Part shown: in pieces, positions 17,925 through 27,073 of the stretch | How the letters are laid out: each line of letters begins with the position of its first letter | Numbering within the stretch: position 1 is the first letter of the stretch | From: Agromyces hippuratus | GTDB lineage: Bacteria; Actinomycetota; Actinomycetes; Actinomycetales; Microbacteriaceae | DNA length: 64,000 nt | Assembly (NCBI RefSeq): GCF_013410355.1 | Contig: NZ_JACCFI010000001.1 | Location: 2,914,001-2,978,000 of the forward strand | Direction: 5' to 3' | Program-made: the position numbers and the translations under genes | The notes under the pieces: model-generated | Told to the model about the DNA's origin: nothing | What the model saw: only the letters and a program-made list of their open reading frames with translations | The model's database searches: none

Positions 17925-19094
17925 CTAGTCCTTCGTCGGGCGGATGCGTACGCGCCCGCGGCCGGTCTCGTCGAGCTCGACCACACCGCCGCGCGACTTC
18001 AGGAATTCGGTGAACGAGGCGAAGCCGAGGCGGCGCTCCTGGAAGCTCGGGTCCATGCGCATCATCTGGTTCTTCACCGTGCTCGACGACTGCCACTCCT
18101 CGTCGTTCTTCGCATGGAGGAGCTCGAGCGCCTTGAGCAGCAGGCGGCTGGGGTTGCGGGGGCTGCCGCCGGCGGTCTCGTCGGCCGGCGCGTGGTCGGT
18201 CGGTGAGACGAACTGCAGGGCACGCGCCGAGGCCCGCTTCACCGGCGTCTCGGGTGCGTCCGTCGTCTCGGGCTTCTCGGGCGCCGTCTTGCCCGACGCC
18301 TCAGCGACGGACTTCGACGTCGCTCGACGACGCCGGGTCGGCGCGGGCGCCGACTCGGCGACCGGCTCCGTCGGGGCGTCGGTCGCGGCCGCATCGGTCG
18401 TCTCGGATGCGGCCGACTTCGCCCGCGACCTGCGGCCCGTCGCCGGCGGGGCCGCGGCTGCTTCGGGGGCTGCGTGCGCCGCGGCATCCGCTGCCTCGTC
18501 TTCGGCGACCGCGGCATCCGTCGCCAGCAGGGTGTCGTAGTCGGCGTACTCGTCGCACGCCGCGGTGAGCGCCCGGCTCGTGCCGCCTGCGACGCCGATG
18601 CCGACGACGTAACGGCCGAGGCGCTTGGCCTTCTGCGCGAGCGCCACGTAGTCGGAGTCGCCGGCGACGATCACGATGTGCGTGAGGTCGTCGATGCGGA
18701 ACATGTCCTCGACGGCGTCGACCGCGAGGCGGATGTCGGCGCCGTTCTTCGTCGCCGACAGCGGGAACAGCTGCACGAGGTCGACGGCGCGGTCGATGAG
18801 CTGGCCGCGGTAGCTCGCGTTCACCGGGGTCGACCAGTCGGCGTAGGCGCGGGCGATCGCGATCGTGCCGAAGGTCGCCGCGAAGTCGAGCACGGCGTCG
18901 ACGTCGACCGTCGCCTCGGCGAGCTTCTTCGCCGTCTCCGATCCGGCGGCGGGTGCCTTGCTGGTCGAGGTGTCCTTGCGGTAAGCGCTGACCCTGCGCG
19001 AACCTGGGTCGCCGTGCAGTTGGTCGTACCGCGAGATGACGATGTTGTCGAAATCGAAGTACAGGGCCACGCGGGGTTCTGCCGAGATGGGCAT
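17925..19094 (-). CDS. NYN-domain nuclease-like protein with C-terminal LOTUS domain
   Basis: 389 residues. Residues 5-175 form a NYN (PIN-like) domain: ALYFDFDNIVISRYD near the start, KNGADIRLAVDAVED, and IVIVAGDSDYVALA supply the acidic metal-binding residues. A Pro/Ala/Thr/Glu-rich linker of about 120 residues follows. The last 75 residues (PSRLLLKALELLHAK to the end) fit an OST-HTH/LOTUS RNA-binding domain. This pairing is known in bacteria as a putative RNA-processing factor; targets are unknown. GGAAGG precedes the ATG by five bases. Confidence 0.9.
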   Translation of the reverse strand: MPISAEPRVALYFDFDNIVISRYDQLHGDPGSRRVSAYRKDTSTSKAPAAGSETAKKLAEATVDVDAVLDFAATFGTIAIARAYADWSTPVNASYRGQLIDRAVDLVQLFPLSATKNGADIRLAVDAVEDMFRIDDLTHIVIVAGDSDYVALAQKAKRLGRYVVGIGVAGGTSRALTAACDEYADYDTLLATDAAVAEDEAADAAAHAAPEAAAAPPATGRRSRAKSAASETTDAAATDAPTEPVAESAPAPTRRRRATSKSVAEASGKTAPEKPETTDAPETPVKRASARALQFVSPTDHAPADETAGGSPRNPSRLLLKALELLHAKNDEEWQSSSTVKNQMMRMDPSFQERRLGFASFTEFLKSRGGVVELDETGRGRVRIRPTKD

Positions 19095-19290
19095 GAAGAC
19101 CTTCCATCGGGGGTGTGCCTCCGATGCTACGCCCCGTGGGCTGTGCGCGACCCGGAGGCACACCCCGCGACGGCGTCAGGCCGATGCCGCGGAGACACGA
19201 CTCGCGAAGGGCCGCGTCGCCGTGATTCGCCGCGCGCGCCGTGCCATGATGCGGTGACGTCGCCGGAGCGCGACGCCGGAGGGGGTACGC

Positions 19291-20928
19291 ATGCACGCTC
19301 GCTGGTGGAGACTCGATCCCGGAGGCGCCCTCATCGGGCTGCTCTTCGCCGCGCTGTCGATGACGCCGTCGTTGCTGCCGCGCCCCGCGCTGTTCCAGGG
19401 CATCATCACCGCGTTCGCATTCCTCATCGGGTACGGCATCGGGGTCTTCGTGTGGTGGCTGGTGCGCCGCTTCGTCCACTGGCGCCCGAAGCCCGAGCAC
19501 CGCCGCATCGCGTGGTGGGTCTATCTCGGCCTCGCCGTGGTGCTCGCGGTCGTGCTGGGGTTCGCCTCGGTCGGGTGGCAGAACGAGGTTCGCCGAACGG
19601 TCGAGATGCCGGAGATCGACGGGTTCGACGCGCTGATCTTCGTCGTGGGGTTCGTGCCCGTCGTGCTCGTCGGCCTCGCACTCGCCCGCGCCGAGCGGCG
19701 GCTCGGCGTCCGGATGAGGGCCAGGTTCGGTCGGGGCTGGGGAACGACGGCCGCCACGGCGATCGTCGTGGGTTCGACCGTGGCGGTCGTGGCCGTCGTG
19801 ATGTTCGGCATCGACCGGCTCTACCTCGCGAACAACGGCCCGGCCGCGCCGTGGGTCACGGAGCCGATGAGCGCCTTCCGCTCGGCCGGCCCCGACTCGG
19901 AGGTCGAGTGGGATCTCGTCGGCCGGCACGGTACGGCCTTCCTCGGCGGCGGTCCGAAGACCGCCGACATCGAGGAGCTCACCGGTCGCCCGGCGCTCGA
20001 ACCCGTGCGTGTCTACGTCGGCCAGGCGAACGCGCCGACCGTCGAGGAACGCGCCGCCATCGCCGTGCGCGAGCTGGAGCGCACCGGGGCGTTCGACCGC
20101 GACGTGCTCGTGGTCGCCACGACCACCGGGTCGGGGTGGCTGGAACCCCAGGCCGTCGACGCCGTCGAGTACCTGCACGGCGGCGACACGGCGATCGTGT
20201 CGATGCAGTACGCGTACACGCCGAGCTGGGTGTCGTTCCTCTTCGACCCCGACGCGCCGGTCGCGTCATCGGTCGCCCTGTTCGACGCGGTGCAGGCGAA
20301 GTGGGAGACGCTGCCCGAGGCGACCCGCCCGCAGCTCGTGGTCTACGGCCTGAGCCTCGGCGCGCACGGAACGCAGGAGGCCTTCGACGGGCTCGACGAC
20401 CTGCGTGCGAACACCGAGGGCGCGCTCCTCATCGGCAGCCCGAACGGCTCGACGATGTGGCGCACCCTCACGGCGGAGCGCGATGAGGGCAGCCCGCAGT
20501 GGCAACCCGTCGTCGACGGCGGACGCGAGGTGCGGTGGCTGTCGGTGCCCGGCGACTTCCACGCGCTCGGCCCGGAGTGGGAGTCGCCCCGCGTCGCGTA
20601 CCTGCAGCACGCGAACGACCCCGTCACCTGGCTCGGCCTCGAGCTGCTCTGGGCCGAGCCGGACTGGCTCACGCCCGAGGAGCGGGCCGACGAGGTCAGC
20701 GACTCGATGCGCTGGATCCCGGGGGTGACCGCGCTGCAGCTCGTCATCGACATGTTCATGGGCGAGAGCGTGCCCGCCAGCCACGGCCACAACTACGGCG
20801 ACGTCGTGCTCGACGGCTGGCAGGCGGTCACGGGCGACGGCGAGCTCGACGAGGCCGCGCTCGCGCGCATCCAGTCGGTGCTCGAGGGGTACGCGGAGGT
20901 GCAGCCCGTCGGCAGCGTCAGCGAATAG
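19291..20928 (+). CDS. Membrane-anchored alpha/beta hydrolase (Abhydrolase_9 family)
   Basis: 545 residues. The first 180 contain four hydrophobic helices (LIGLLFAALSMTPSLLPRP onward), matching the Abhydrolase_9 N-terminal membrane domain. Residues 200-535 form the hydrolase domain with the nucleophile elbow YGLSLGAHG and a C-terminal GHNYGDVV histidine. Family members are mostly uncharacterised membrane hydrolases of actinobacteria and proteobacteria. GAGGGGG stands seven bases before the ATG. Confidence 0.88.
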   Translation: MHARWWRLDPGGALIGLLFAALSMTPSLLPRPALFQGIITAFAFLIGYGIGVFVWWLVRRFVHWRPKPEHRRIAWWVYLGLAVVLAVVLGFASVGWQNEVRRTVEMPEIDGFDALIFVVGFVPVVLVGLALARAERRLGVRMRARFGRGWGTTAATAIVVGSTVAVVAVVMFGIDRLYLANNGPAAPWVTEPMSAFRSAGPDSEVEWDLVGRHGTAFLGGGPKTADIEELTGRPALEPVRVYVGQANAPTVEERAAIAVRELERTGAFDRDVLVVATTTGSGWLEPQAVDAVEYLHGGDTAIVSMQYAYTPSWVSFLFDPDAPVASSVALFDAVQAKWETLPEATRPQLVVYGLSLGAHGTQEAFDGLDDLRANTEGALLIGSPNGSTMWRTLTAERDEGSPQWQPVVDGGREVRWLSVPGDFHALGPEWESPRVAYLQHANDPVTWLGLELLWAEPDWLTPEERADEVSDSMRWIPGVTALQLVIDMFMGESVPASHGHNYGDVVLDGWQAVTGDGELDEAALARIQSVLEGYAEVQPVGSVSE

Positions 20929-20941
20929 TCGCGCGGTCGCC

Positions 20942-21925
20942 TCAGGCGGCGGCGACCACCGCGTTGTGCAGTTCGTCGGTCTCGACGCCGAGGCGCCTGA
21001 CCCCGCCGCCGACGTGGGTGAGCAGCACGAAGCAGGCATCGCGCGACGGCGTGATCCAGAACTCGCATCCGCCCCATCCGCCGTGGCCGTAACCGTCGCG
21101 GGCGAGCAGGCCGGGGGCGTTGTTCCGCAGGTTCCAGGTGAAGCCCCAGTCCTGCCCGCGCGAAGCCGGGTACGGCTCGAGCTTCGTCATGCCGACGGTC
21201 AGCGGGCGCAGCATCGCCTCGATGGTGACCGGAGCGACGAGCGAGCCGTCGTTGCGGAGCAGCGCCGTGCCGATCGCGAGCAGGTCCTCCGCCCGTCCGA
21301 GCGCGCCGGCTCCCGGGTGGCCGAGTGCCGCGAAGCGAGGGTAGTCGAGGCCCTGCGCGGCGGCGTCGACGACCTCGTGCGGCGACGCGTCGGCGTCGAG
21401 CGTGAAGCCCGCGGCGCCGACTCGCGCTGCGACCGCGGTCACGGCGTCGAACCACGGCTCGCCCCCCGCGTGCTCGATCATCGCGGCGATGCCGTCGAAC
21501 CCGAGCGTCGAGTAGCGCGTCGCCGTGCCGGCGGCGAAGTCGCGGCCGGGCGCGACCAGAGACTCGCGCAGGCCGCCCTCGTCCATCGGCGGCTCGGCGA
21601 TGCCCGAGCTGTGGCTCACGAGGTGCCGCAGCCTCACGACATCGTCGCGGCCGGCGCCGAACCCGGGCACGGCGCTCGCGAGCGCCGAATCGGGAGTGAG
21701 CAGCCCCCGCTCGATGAGGCGCAGGGCGGCGAGGCCGACGAGCGGCTTCGTCACCGAGAAGAGCGGGTAGTGGTCGTCGACGGATGCCGCGCGCCCGCGC
21801 TCGCTGCCGAACGCCTCGAGTGCGACCACGCCGTCGCTCGTGGCGATGCCGAGCACGGCGGTCGGGAGCGATTCGCGGGCGACGTGGCGTCGCACCCAGT
21901 CGAAAGCGTCATCGAAGCGGGGCAT
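20942..21925 (-). CDS. Serine hydrolase, beta-lactamase/esterase fold
   Basis: 327 residues of the class C beta-lactamase-like family. The SxxK nucleophile is in FSVTKPLVG, the Tyr motif is RYSTLGFDG, and HGGWGG replaces the KTG box. No signal peptide, so it is probably a cytoplasmic esterase or peptidase rather than a beta-lactamase. It is the downstream partner of a 2-hydroxyacid dehydrogenase on the same strand? No: it lies 63 bases downstream of nothing else and precedes no gene in its direction; the dehydrogenase at 21989 is upstream of it and could be co-transcribed with it. Confidence 0.87.
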   Translation of the reverse strand: MPRFDDAFDWVRRHVARESLPTAVLGIATSDGVVALEAFGSERGRAASVDDHYPLFSVTKPLVGLAALRLIERGLLTPDSALASAVPGFGAGRDDVVRLRHLVSHSSGIAEPPMDEGGLRESLVAPGRDFAAGTATRYSTLGFDGIAAMIEHAGGEPWFDAVTAVAARVGAAGFTLDADASPHEVVDAAAQGLDYPRFAALGHPGAGALGRAEDLLAIGTALLRNDGSLVAPVTIEAMLRPLTVGMTKLEPYPASRGQDWGFTWNLRNNAPGLLARDGYGHGGWGGCEFWITPSRDACFVLLTHVGGGVRRLGVETDELHNAVVAAA

Positions 21926-21988
21926 GGAGTCCTCTCGTGGGATGGTCGCCGGGGCCGAGCGGTCGGCGGCGGGTGCTCGGTTTCCGGA

Positions 21989-22930
21989 TCAGCTGCGGTA
22001 CACGATGTTGAGGGGGGCATCGCCGCGCAGCATCCGCTCGATCTGCTCGCGCAGCAGCCGCGCCATGCGGGGCATCATCGCCGTCGAGGCGCCACCGACG
22101 TGCGGGCTCACGAGGACGTTCGGCAACGCGAAGAGCGGATGCCCATCGGGCAGGGGCTCGGGGTCGGTGACGTCGAGCGCGAACCGCAGCCGGCCCGACA
22201 CCGCCTCGGCGATGATCGCGTCGGTGTCGGCGACCTTGCCGCGGGCGATGTTGACGAGAAGGGCGCCGTCGGGCAGCGCCGCGAGGAAGGCGGCGTCGAC
22301 GAGGCCGGTCGTGGTGCCGGTCAGGGGCACGCCGACGATCACGATGTCGGCCTTCGGCAGCAGGGTCGGCAGCTCGTCGATGCCGCGGATGAAGCCCTGC
22401 TCGTCGGAGCGGGCACGGCTCGCGACCCGGGTGAGCTCGACCTCGAACGGCGCGAGCCGCGCCTCGATCGCCCGCCCGACGCCGCCGTAGCCGAGCAGCA
22501 GCACGCGGCGGTCGGCGAGGCTCTCGTAGCGCGCGGGCGCCCATCGGCCCTCGTCGGCGGCCCGCACGAAGTCGGGGATGCCGCGCTGCGCTGCGAGGAT
22601 CAGCGCGAGCGTCAGCTCGGCGGTCGAGGTCTCGTGCACGCTCGCAGCGTTGGCGAATATATGCCCCGCCGGCAGGGCCGCCGGCACGTCGTCGTAGCCG
22701 ATCGACTGCGACTGCACGAGCCGCGTCGTCACGCCGTCGAGCGCGGCGAGTCGCGCGGCGGCACCCATGTACGGCGGCACGACGAGGTCGATGCGGTCGG
22801 CGGGGGGTGCGCCCGTGAGGTCCCACTCGACCACCTCGACGCCCGCGGGCACGCCGCCGGGCGTCTGCTCGAGTGCGCGACGGAGCGTCGCACCGGGCAC
22901 GGTCACGAGCAGGGCGGGGGAGTCGGTCAT
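21989..22930 (-). CDS. D-isomer-specific 2-hydroxyacid dehydrogenase
   Basis: 313 residues. The NAD-binding glycine motif is LLLGYGGVGRAIEARL; the catalytic Arg is in VNIARGKVAD, Glu in LDVTDPEPLPDGHPLF, and His in SPHVGGAS. This is the glyoxylate/hydroxypyruvate reductase branch; exact substrate is not predictable. The ATG has GGGAGGATCGAGGC upstream. It is 63 bases upstream of the serine hydrolase gene on the same strand and may share its transcript. Confidence 0.9.
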   Translation of the reverse strand: MTDSPALLVTVPGATLRRALEQTPGGVPAGVEVVEWDLTGAPPADRIDLVVPPYMGAAARLAALDGVTTRLVQSQSIGYDDVPAALPAGHIFANAASVHETSTAELTLALILAAQRGIPDFVRAADEGRWAPARYESLADRRVLLLGYGGVGRAIEARLAPFEVELTRVASRARSDEQGFIRGIDELPTLLPKADIVIVGVPLTGTTTGLVDAAFLAALPDGALLVNIARGKVADTDAIIAEAVSGRLRFALDVTDPEPLPDGHPLFALPNVLVSPHVGGASTAMMPRMARLLREQIERMLRGDAPLNIVYRS

Positions 22931-22977
22931 GCCTCGATCCTCCCAGAGCGGGTCGGAGGACTGGTAACGTCCGGGCC

Positions 22978-23547
22978 ATGGAGCACGACGGGGCGGAGCC
23001 GGCCGCGGCAGCAGCGAAGTCGAGGCATCGAAGCAAGCGCGAGCGCTTCGTGGGGCGCCCGGTCGAAGAGCGCGCCGAGGCGCTGAAGGAGCGGGTCTAC
23101 GCGACCTTCACGGGCCTCGCGATCGTGCTCGTGCAGCACGCGAATGCCGAGCACCTCTCCGCGCAGCAGGCCACCCTCGCCCTGCTCGTCGGCATCGTCG
23201 GCATCACCGCGGCCGGGTTCGTCGCCGACGTGGTCTCGTTTCTCGCCGTGCATGCCGCGTTCCCCGAGGGCGCCGAGTTCCGCAGGATGCTCCGGGTCTC
23301 GGGCGAAGCGGTCGCCTCCGCCTCCGTGCCGCTCATCCTGCTCGTGCTGGCATGGGTCGACGTCATCGAGCTCGCGACCGCGCTCAGAGCGGCGAGCATC
23401 GTCTACGTCGCGACGCTCGCCGCGATCGGCTACCTCGCGGTGCGCCGCACTCGCCTGCGGTGGTGGCAGCAGGGCATCGCGCTCGTGATCCTCGTCGGGC
23501 TCGGCTTCGCGGTGATCGCGCTCCAGCAGCTCGCGCACGCGCACTGA
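22978..23547 (+). CDS. Hypothetical four-helix membrane protein
   Basis: 189 residues. A basic N-terminal 45 residues (KSRHRSKRERFVGRP) is followed by four hydrophobic segments. No family recognised. TAACGT seven bases before the ATG marks a leaderless promoter. It is divergent from the 2-hydroxyacid dehydrogenase and convergent with rhaB. Confidence 0.8.
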   Translation: MEHDGAEPAAAAAKSRHRSKRERFVGRPVEERAEALKERVYATFTGLAIVLVQHANAEHLSAQQATLALLVGIVGITAAGFVADVVSFLAVHAAFPEGAEFRRMLRVSGEAVASASVPLILLVLAWVDVIELATALRAASIVYVATLAAIGYLAVRRTRLRWWQQGIALVILVGLGFAVIALQQLAHAH

Positions 23548-23559
23548 TCGCGCCGCAGC

Positions 23560-24999
23560 TCAGCGGCCGACGGGCTCGTACCGTCGCGGTGCGAACGCCT
23601 GCGCCACGAGTGCCCGCAGCGCCTCGAGGTCGCCGTCGACGAATCCCTGCGCGCGCGCCTGCACGAGCACGTTGCCGATCGCGGTCGCCTCGACGGGGCC
23701 GGCGAGCACCGGGATGCCGGCACGGTCGGCGGTGCGCCGGCACAGCAGCTCGTTGAGCGCCCCGCCGCCGACGACGTGGATCGTCTCGACGTCGACGCCC
23801 GAGAGCACCGATGCGGTGCGCACAGCGCCGGCGAACGCCTCGGCGAGGCTCTCGATGATCGACCGCGCGAACTCGGCTCGGTTCGCGGGCGCGGCGACAC
23901 CCCGCTCCGCGCACCACTCGGCGATGCGGCCGGGAAGATCGCCCGGCGCGAGGAAGCGCGGATCGTCGGCATCGAATACGGCGACGGGCGCGGTGACGGA
24001 TGCCGCGGCCGCGAGCAGCTCGGAGAGGTCGATGCGATCCCCGTCGCGCTCCCACCAGCGCACCGACTCAGACAGCAGCCAGAGGCCCATGACGTTGTGC
24101 AGGAACCGCACGCGGCCGTCGACACCGCGCTCGTTCGTGAAGTTCGCGTCGCGTGCGGCATCCGTCGTCACCGGCTGCTCGAGCTCGACGCCGACGAGCC
24201 CCCACGTGCCGCACGAGATGTAGGCGGCCGACTCGGCGCGCATCGGCACCGCGACGACCGCCGAGGCGGTGTCGTGCGAGCCGACGGCGACGACCTCGAT
24301 GCCCGAGGGGGCGCCGAGCTCGGCCGCGACGGCGGTGCGGAGCGGACCGAACGGCTCCCCGGGGCTCACGAGCGGTGCGAACACGGATGCCGGGAGCCCG
24401 AGCCGCTCGATGAGCTCGTCGTCCCACTCGCCCGACGCGATGCCGACGAGGCCGGTGGTCGAGGCGTTCGTGCGCTCGGCCAGGCGGGCGCCCGTGAGCT
24501 GGAACCCGACGAGGTCGGGCACGAGGAGGAGCGAGTCGGCGACGCCGAGCCATCCGCTCTCCCGCTCGGCAGCGAGCTGGTACAGGGTGTTGAACGGCAG
24601 GAACTGCAGGCCGTTGCGGCGGTAGAGCTCGTCGAACGGCACGGCGGCGTGCACGGCCTCGACACCTCGGTCGTTCCGCTCGTCGCGGTAGTGGAACGGT
24701 TCGCCGAGCAGGCGACCGCCCCGCAGCAGGCCGTAGTCGACCGCCCAGGAGTCGACGCCGATCGAGGCGGCCGACGGGGCGCGCCGGAACGCCTCGGCGA
24801 GGCCCGCGTTCAGGTCGCGCGTGAGGCCCGTGAAGTCCCAATGCAGCCCCGAGGCCAGGCGCACCGGGCCGTTCGGGAATCGGGCGACGTGGTCGAGCGC
24901 GAGCGTGCCCGCGCGGCCGTCGACGTGGCCGAGGATGACGCGTCCGCTCGTCGCCCCGAGGTCGACGGCCGCGACCGTGCCCGCGCTCGAACCGCTCAT
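23560..24999 (-). CDS. rhaB: Rhamnulokinase
   Basis: 479 residues, FGGY carbohydrate kinase. The ATP-binding N-terminus AAVDLGATSGRVILG, the substrate segment GVDSWAVDYGLL, YISCGTWGLVGVE and HVVGGGALNELLC fit rhamnulokinase, which phosphorylates L-rhamnulose at O1. Its ATG overlaps the stop of the aldolase-dehydrogenase gene by four bases, giving translational coupling. Last gene of the rhamnose catabolic operon; the opposite-strand membrane gene converges with no clear terminator between. Confidence 0.94.
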   Translation of the reverse strand: MSGSSAGTVAAVDLGATSGRVILGHVDGRAGTLALDHVARFPNGPVRLASGLHWDFTGLTRDLNAGLAEAFRRAPSAASIGVDSWAVDYGLLRGGRLLGEPFHYRDERNDRGVEAVHAAVPFDELYRRNGLQFLPFNTLYQLAAERESGWLGVADSLLLVPDLVGFQLTGARLAERTNASTTGLVGIASGEWDDELIERLGLPASVFAPLVSPGEPFGPLRTAVAAELGAPSGIEVVAVGSHDTASAVVAVPMRAESAAYISCGTWGLVGVELEQPVTTDAARDANFTNERGVDGRVRFLHNVMGLWLLSESVRWWERDGDRIDLSELLAAAASVTAPVAVFDADDPRFLAPGDLPGRIAEWCAERGVAAPANRAEFARSIIESLAEAFAGAVRTASVLSGVDVETIHVVGGGALNELLCRRTADRAGIPVLAGPVEATAIGNVLVQARAQGFVDGDLEALRALVAQAFAPRRYEPVGR

Positions 25000-27032
25000 C
25001 GCAGGAAGGCGGCCGCGACGCCCGCGTCGACGGGGATGTGCAGGCCGGTCGTGTGGCTGAGCTCGGGACCGGTGAGCACGATGACCGCGTTCGCGACGTG
25101 CTCGGGGAGCACTTCGCGCTTGAGGATCGTGCGCTGGGCGTAGAACTTGCCGAGGTCCTGCTCCTCGATGCCGTAGGTCTTCGCGCGGTTCGCGCCCCAG
25201 CCGCTCGCGAAGATGCCGGAGCCGCGCACGACGCCGTCGGGGTTGATGCCGTTGACCTTGATGCCGTACTCGCCGAGTTCGACGGCGAGGAGACGCACCT
25301 GGTGGGCCTGGTCTGCCTTCGTCGCCGAGTAGGCGATGTTGTTCGGGCCCGCGAACACCGAGTTCTTCGAGGAGATGTAGATGATGTCGCCGCCGAGGCC
25401 CTGGTCGATGAGCACGCGTGCCGCGGCCTTCGATACGAGGAACGAGCCCTTCGCCATGACGTCGTGCTGCAGGTCCCAGTCGGCCTCGGTCGTCTCGAGC
25501 AGGGGCTTGGAGAGCGAGAGACCCGCATTGTTCACGACGAGGTCGAGGCCGCCGAAGGCGAGCACGGCGTCGTCGATGGCCTGCTGGATCGCCGCGGCAT
25601 CCGTCACGTTCGCCTGCACGCCGATCGCGACATCCGCGGTGCCGAGCTCTGCTGCCGCCGCCTGCGCCTTCTCGAGGTCGAGGTCGGCGATGACGACGCA
25701 CGCGCCCTCGGCCGCGAGTCGGGTCGCGATGGCCTTGCCGATGCCGGAGGCCGCGCCCGTCACGAGCGCGATGCGGCCCGCGTGCGGCTTCGGCTTCGGC
25801 ATCCGCTGGAGCTTCGCCTCCTCGAGCGCCCAGTACTCGATCGCGAACTTCTCGGCGTCGCTGATGGGGGAGTAGGTCGAGAGCGCCTCGGCGCCGCGCA
25901 TGACGTTGATCGCGTTGACGTAGAACTCGCCGGCCACGCGTGCGGTCTGCTTGTTCGCGCCGTAGCTGAACATGCCGACGCCGGGCACGAGCACGATGAG
26001 GGGGTCGGCGCCGCGGATCGCGGGGCTCGAGGCATCCGCGTGCGCGTCGTAGTACGCCTGGTAGTCGGCGCGGTAGGCCCCGTGCAGCTCCGTCAGGCGG
26101 GCGACCGAGTCCTCGATGCTCGCCGACGCCGGCAGGTCGAGCACCATCGGCTTGACCTTCGTGCGCAGGAAGTGGTCGGGGCAGCTCGTGCCGAGCGCGG
26201 CGAGCGGGGCGAGCTTCTCGCGCGAGAGGAAGTCGAGCACCTCGGGGGCGTCGGTGAAGTGGCCGACCATGGGCTTGTCGTGGCTCGCGAGTCCGCGGAC
26301 CGTGGCCGCGAGGGCGGCGGCCTTCGCGCGGCGCTCACCGGGCTCGAGGGGCTCGAAGCCCTCGACCACGGCGCCGAACGGCTCGGCCGCGCCGTGCTCG
26401 GCGATGTACGTCGCGGCGGTGTCGATGATCCAGAGCGAGTTCGCCTCGGTCTCCTCGGACGTGTCGCCCCACGCCGTGATGCCGTGCCCGCCGAGGATGC
26501 AGCCGATCGCGGCGGGGTTCGCCGCCTTGATCGAGGCGATGTCGAGCCCGAGCTGGAAGCCGGGCCGGCGCCACGGCACCCACACGACCCTCTCGCCGAA
26601 GATCTTCGCCGTGAGCTCCTCGCCGTCGGCCGCGGTCGCGATGGCGATGCCCGAGTCGGGGTGCAGGTGGTCGACGTGCGCCGCGTCGACCAGACCGTGC
26701 ATGGCGGTGTCGATCGACGGCGCCGCACCGCCCTTGCCGTGCAGGGTGTAGTCGAACGCGGCGACCATCTCGTCTTCGCGGTCGAGACCCGGGTAGACGC
26801 CCTCGAGCGCACGCAGGCGGTCGAGGCGCAGCACCGCGAGGCCCTGCTCGGTGAGCGTGCCGAGGTCGCCGCCCGACCCCTTGACCCACATGAGCTCGAC
26901 GGGTTCGCCGGTGACCGGGTCGGTCTCGGTGCCCTTGGCCGAGGTGTTGCCGCCCGCGTAGTTCGTGTTCTTCGGGTCGGCGCCGAGGCGGTTCGACCGC
27001 GCGATGAGGTCTGCTGCTGCCTGGTTCGTCAT
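24996..27032 (-). CDS. Fused rhamnulose-1-phosphate aldolase / short-chain dehydrogenase
   Basis: 678 residues, a known bifunctional fusion. Residues 1-420 are a class II aldolase domain (GGNTSAKG, HLHPDSGIA and GGHGITAWG supply the zinc site) that splits L-rhamnulose 1-phosphate into DHAP and L-lactaldehyde. Residues 425-678 are a short-chain dehydrogenase (VTGAASGIGKAIA, NNAGLS, YSATKAD) that should oxidise L-lactaldehyde to L-lactate. GAACC-type spacing puts GGAACC before the ATG at 27032. The product L-lactate links to the lldD gene at 14.5 kb. Operon order: rhaM, rhaI, this gene, rhaB. Confidence 0.93.
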   Translation of the reverse strand: MTNQAAADLIARSNRLGADPKNTNYAGGNTSAKGTETDPVTGEPVELMWVKGSGGDLGTLTEQGLAVLRLDRLRALEGVYPGLDREDEMVAAFDYTLHGKGGAAPSIDTAMHGLVDAAHVDHLHPDSGIAIATAADGEELTAKIFGERVVWVPWRRPGFQLGLDIASIKAANPAAIGCILGGHGITAWGDTSEETEANSLWIIDTAATYIAEHGAAEPFGAVVEGFEPLEPGERRAKAAALAATVRGLASHDKPMVGHFTDAPEVLDFLSREKLAPLAALGTSCPDHFLRTKVKPMVLDLPASASIEDSVARLTELHGAYRADYQAYYDAHADASSPAIRGADPLIVLVPGVGMFSYGANKQTARVAGEFYVNAINVMRGAEALSTYSPISDAEKFAIEYWALEEAKLQRMPKPKPHAGRIALVTGAASGIGKAIATRLAAEGACVVIADLDLEKAQAAAAELGTADVAIGVQANVTDAAAIQQAIDDAVLAFGGLDLVVNNAGLSLSKPLLETTEADWDLQHDVMAKGSFLVSKAAARVLIDQGLGGDIIYISSKNSVFAGPNNIAYSATKADQAHQVRLLAVELGEYGIKVNGINPDGVVRGSGIFASGWGANRAKTYGIEEQDLGKFYAQRTILKREVLPEHVANAVIVLTGPELSHTTGLHIPVDAGVAAAFLR

Positions 27033-27073
27033 GAGAGGTTCCTTCGGTGGTGCGGAGGGTGGGCGGGGGAGGC

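Noticed and set aside
20942..21925. Class C beta-lactamase
   Set aside because: The SxxK and Tyr motifs fit, but there is no signal peptide and no KTG box, so an esterase-like function is more likely.
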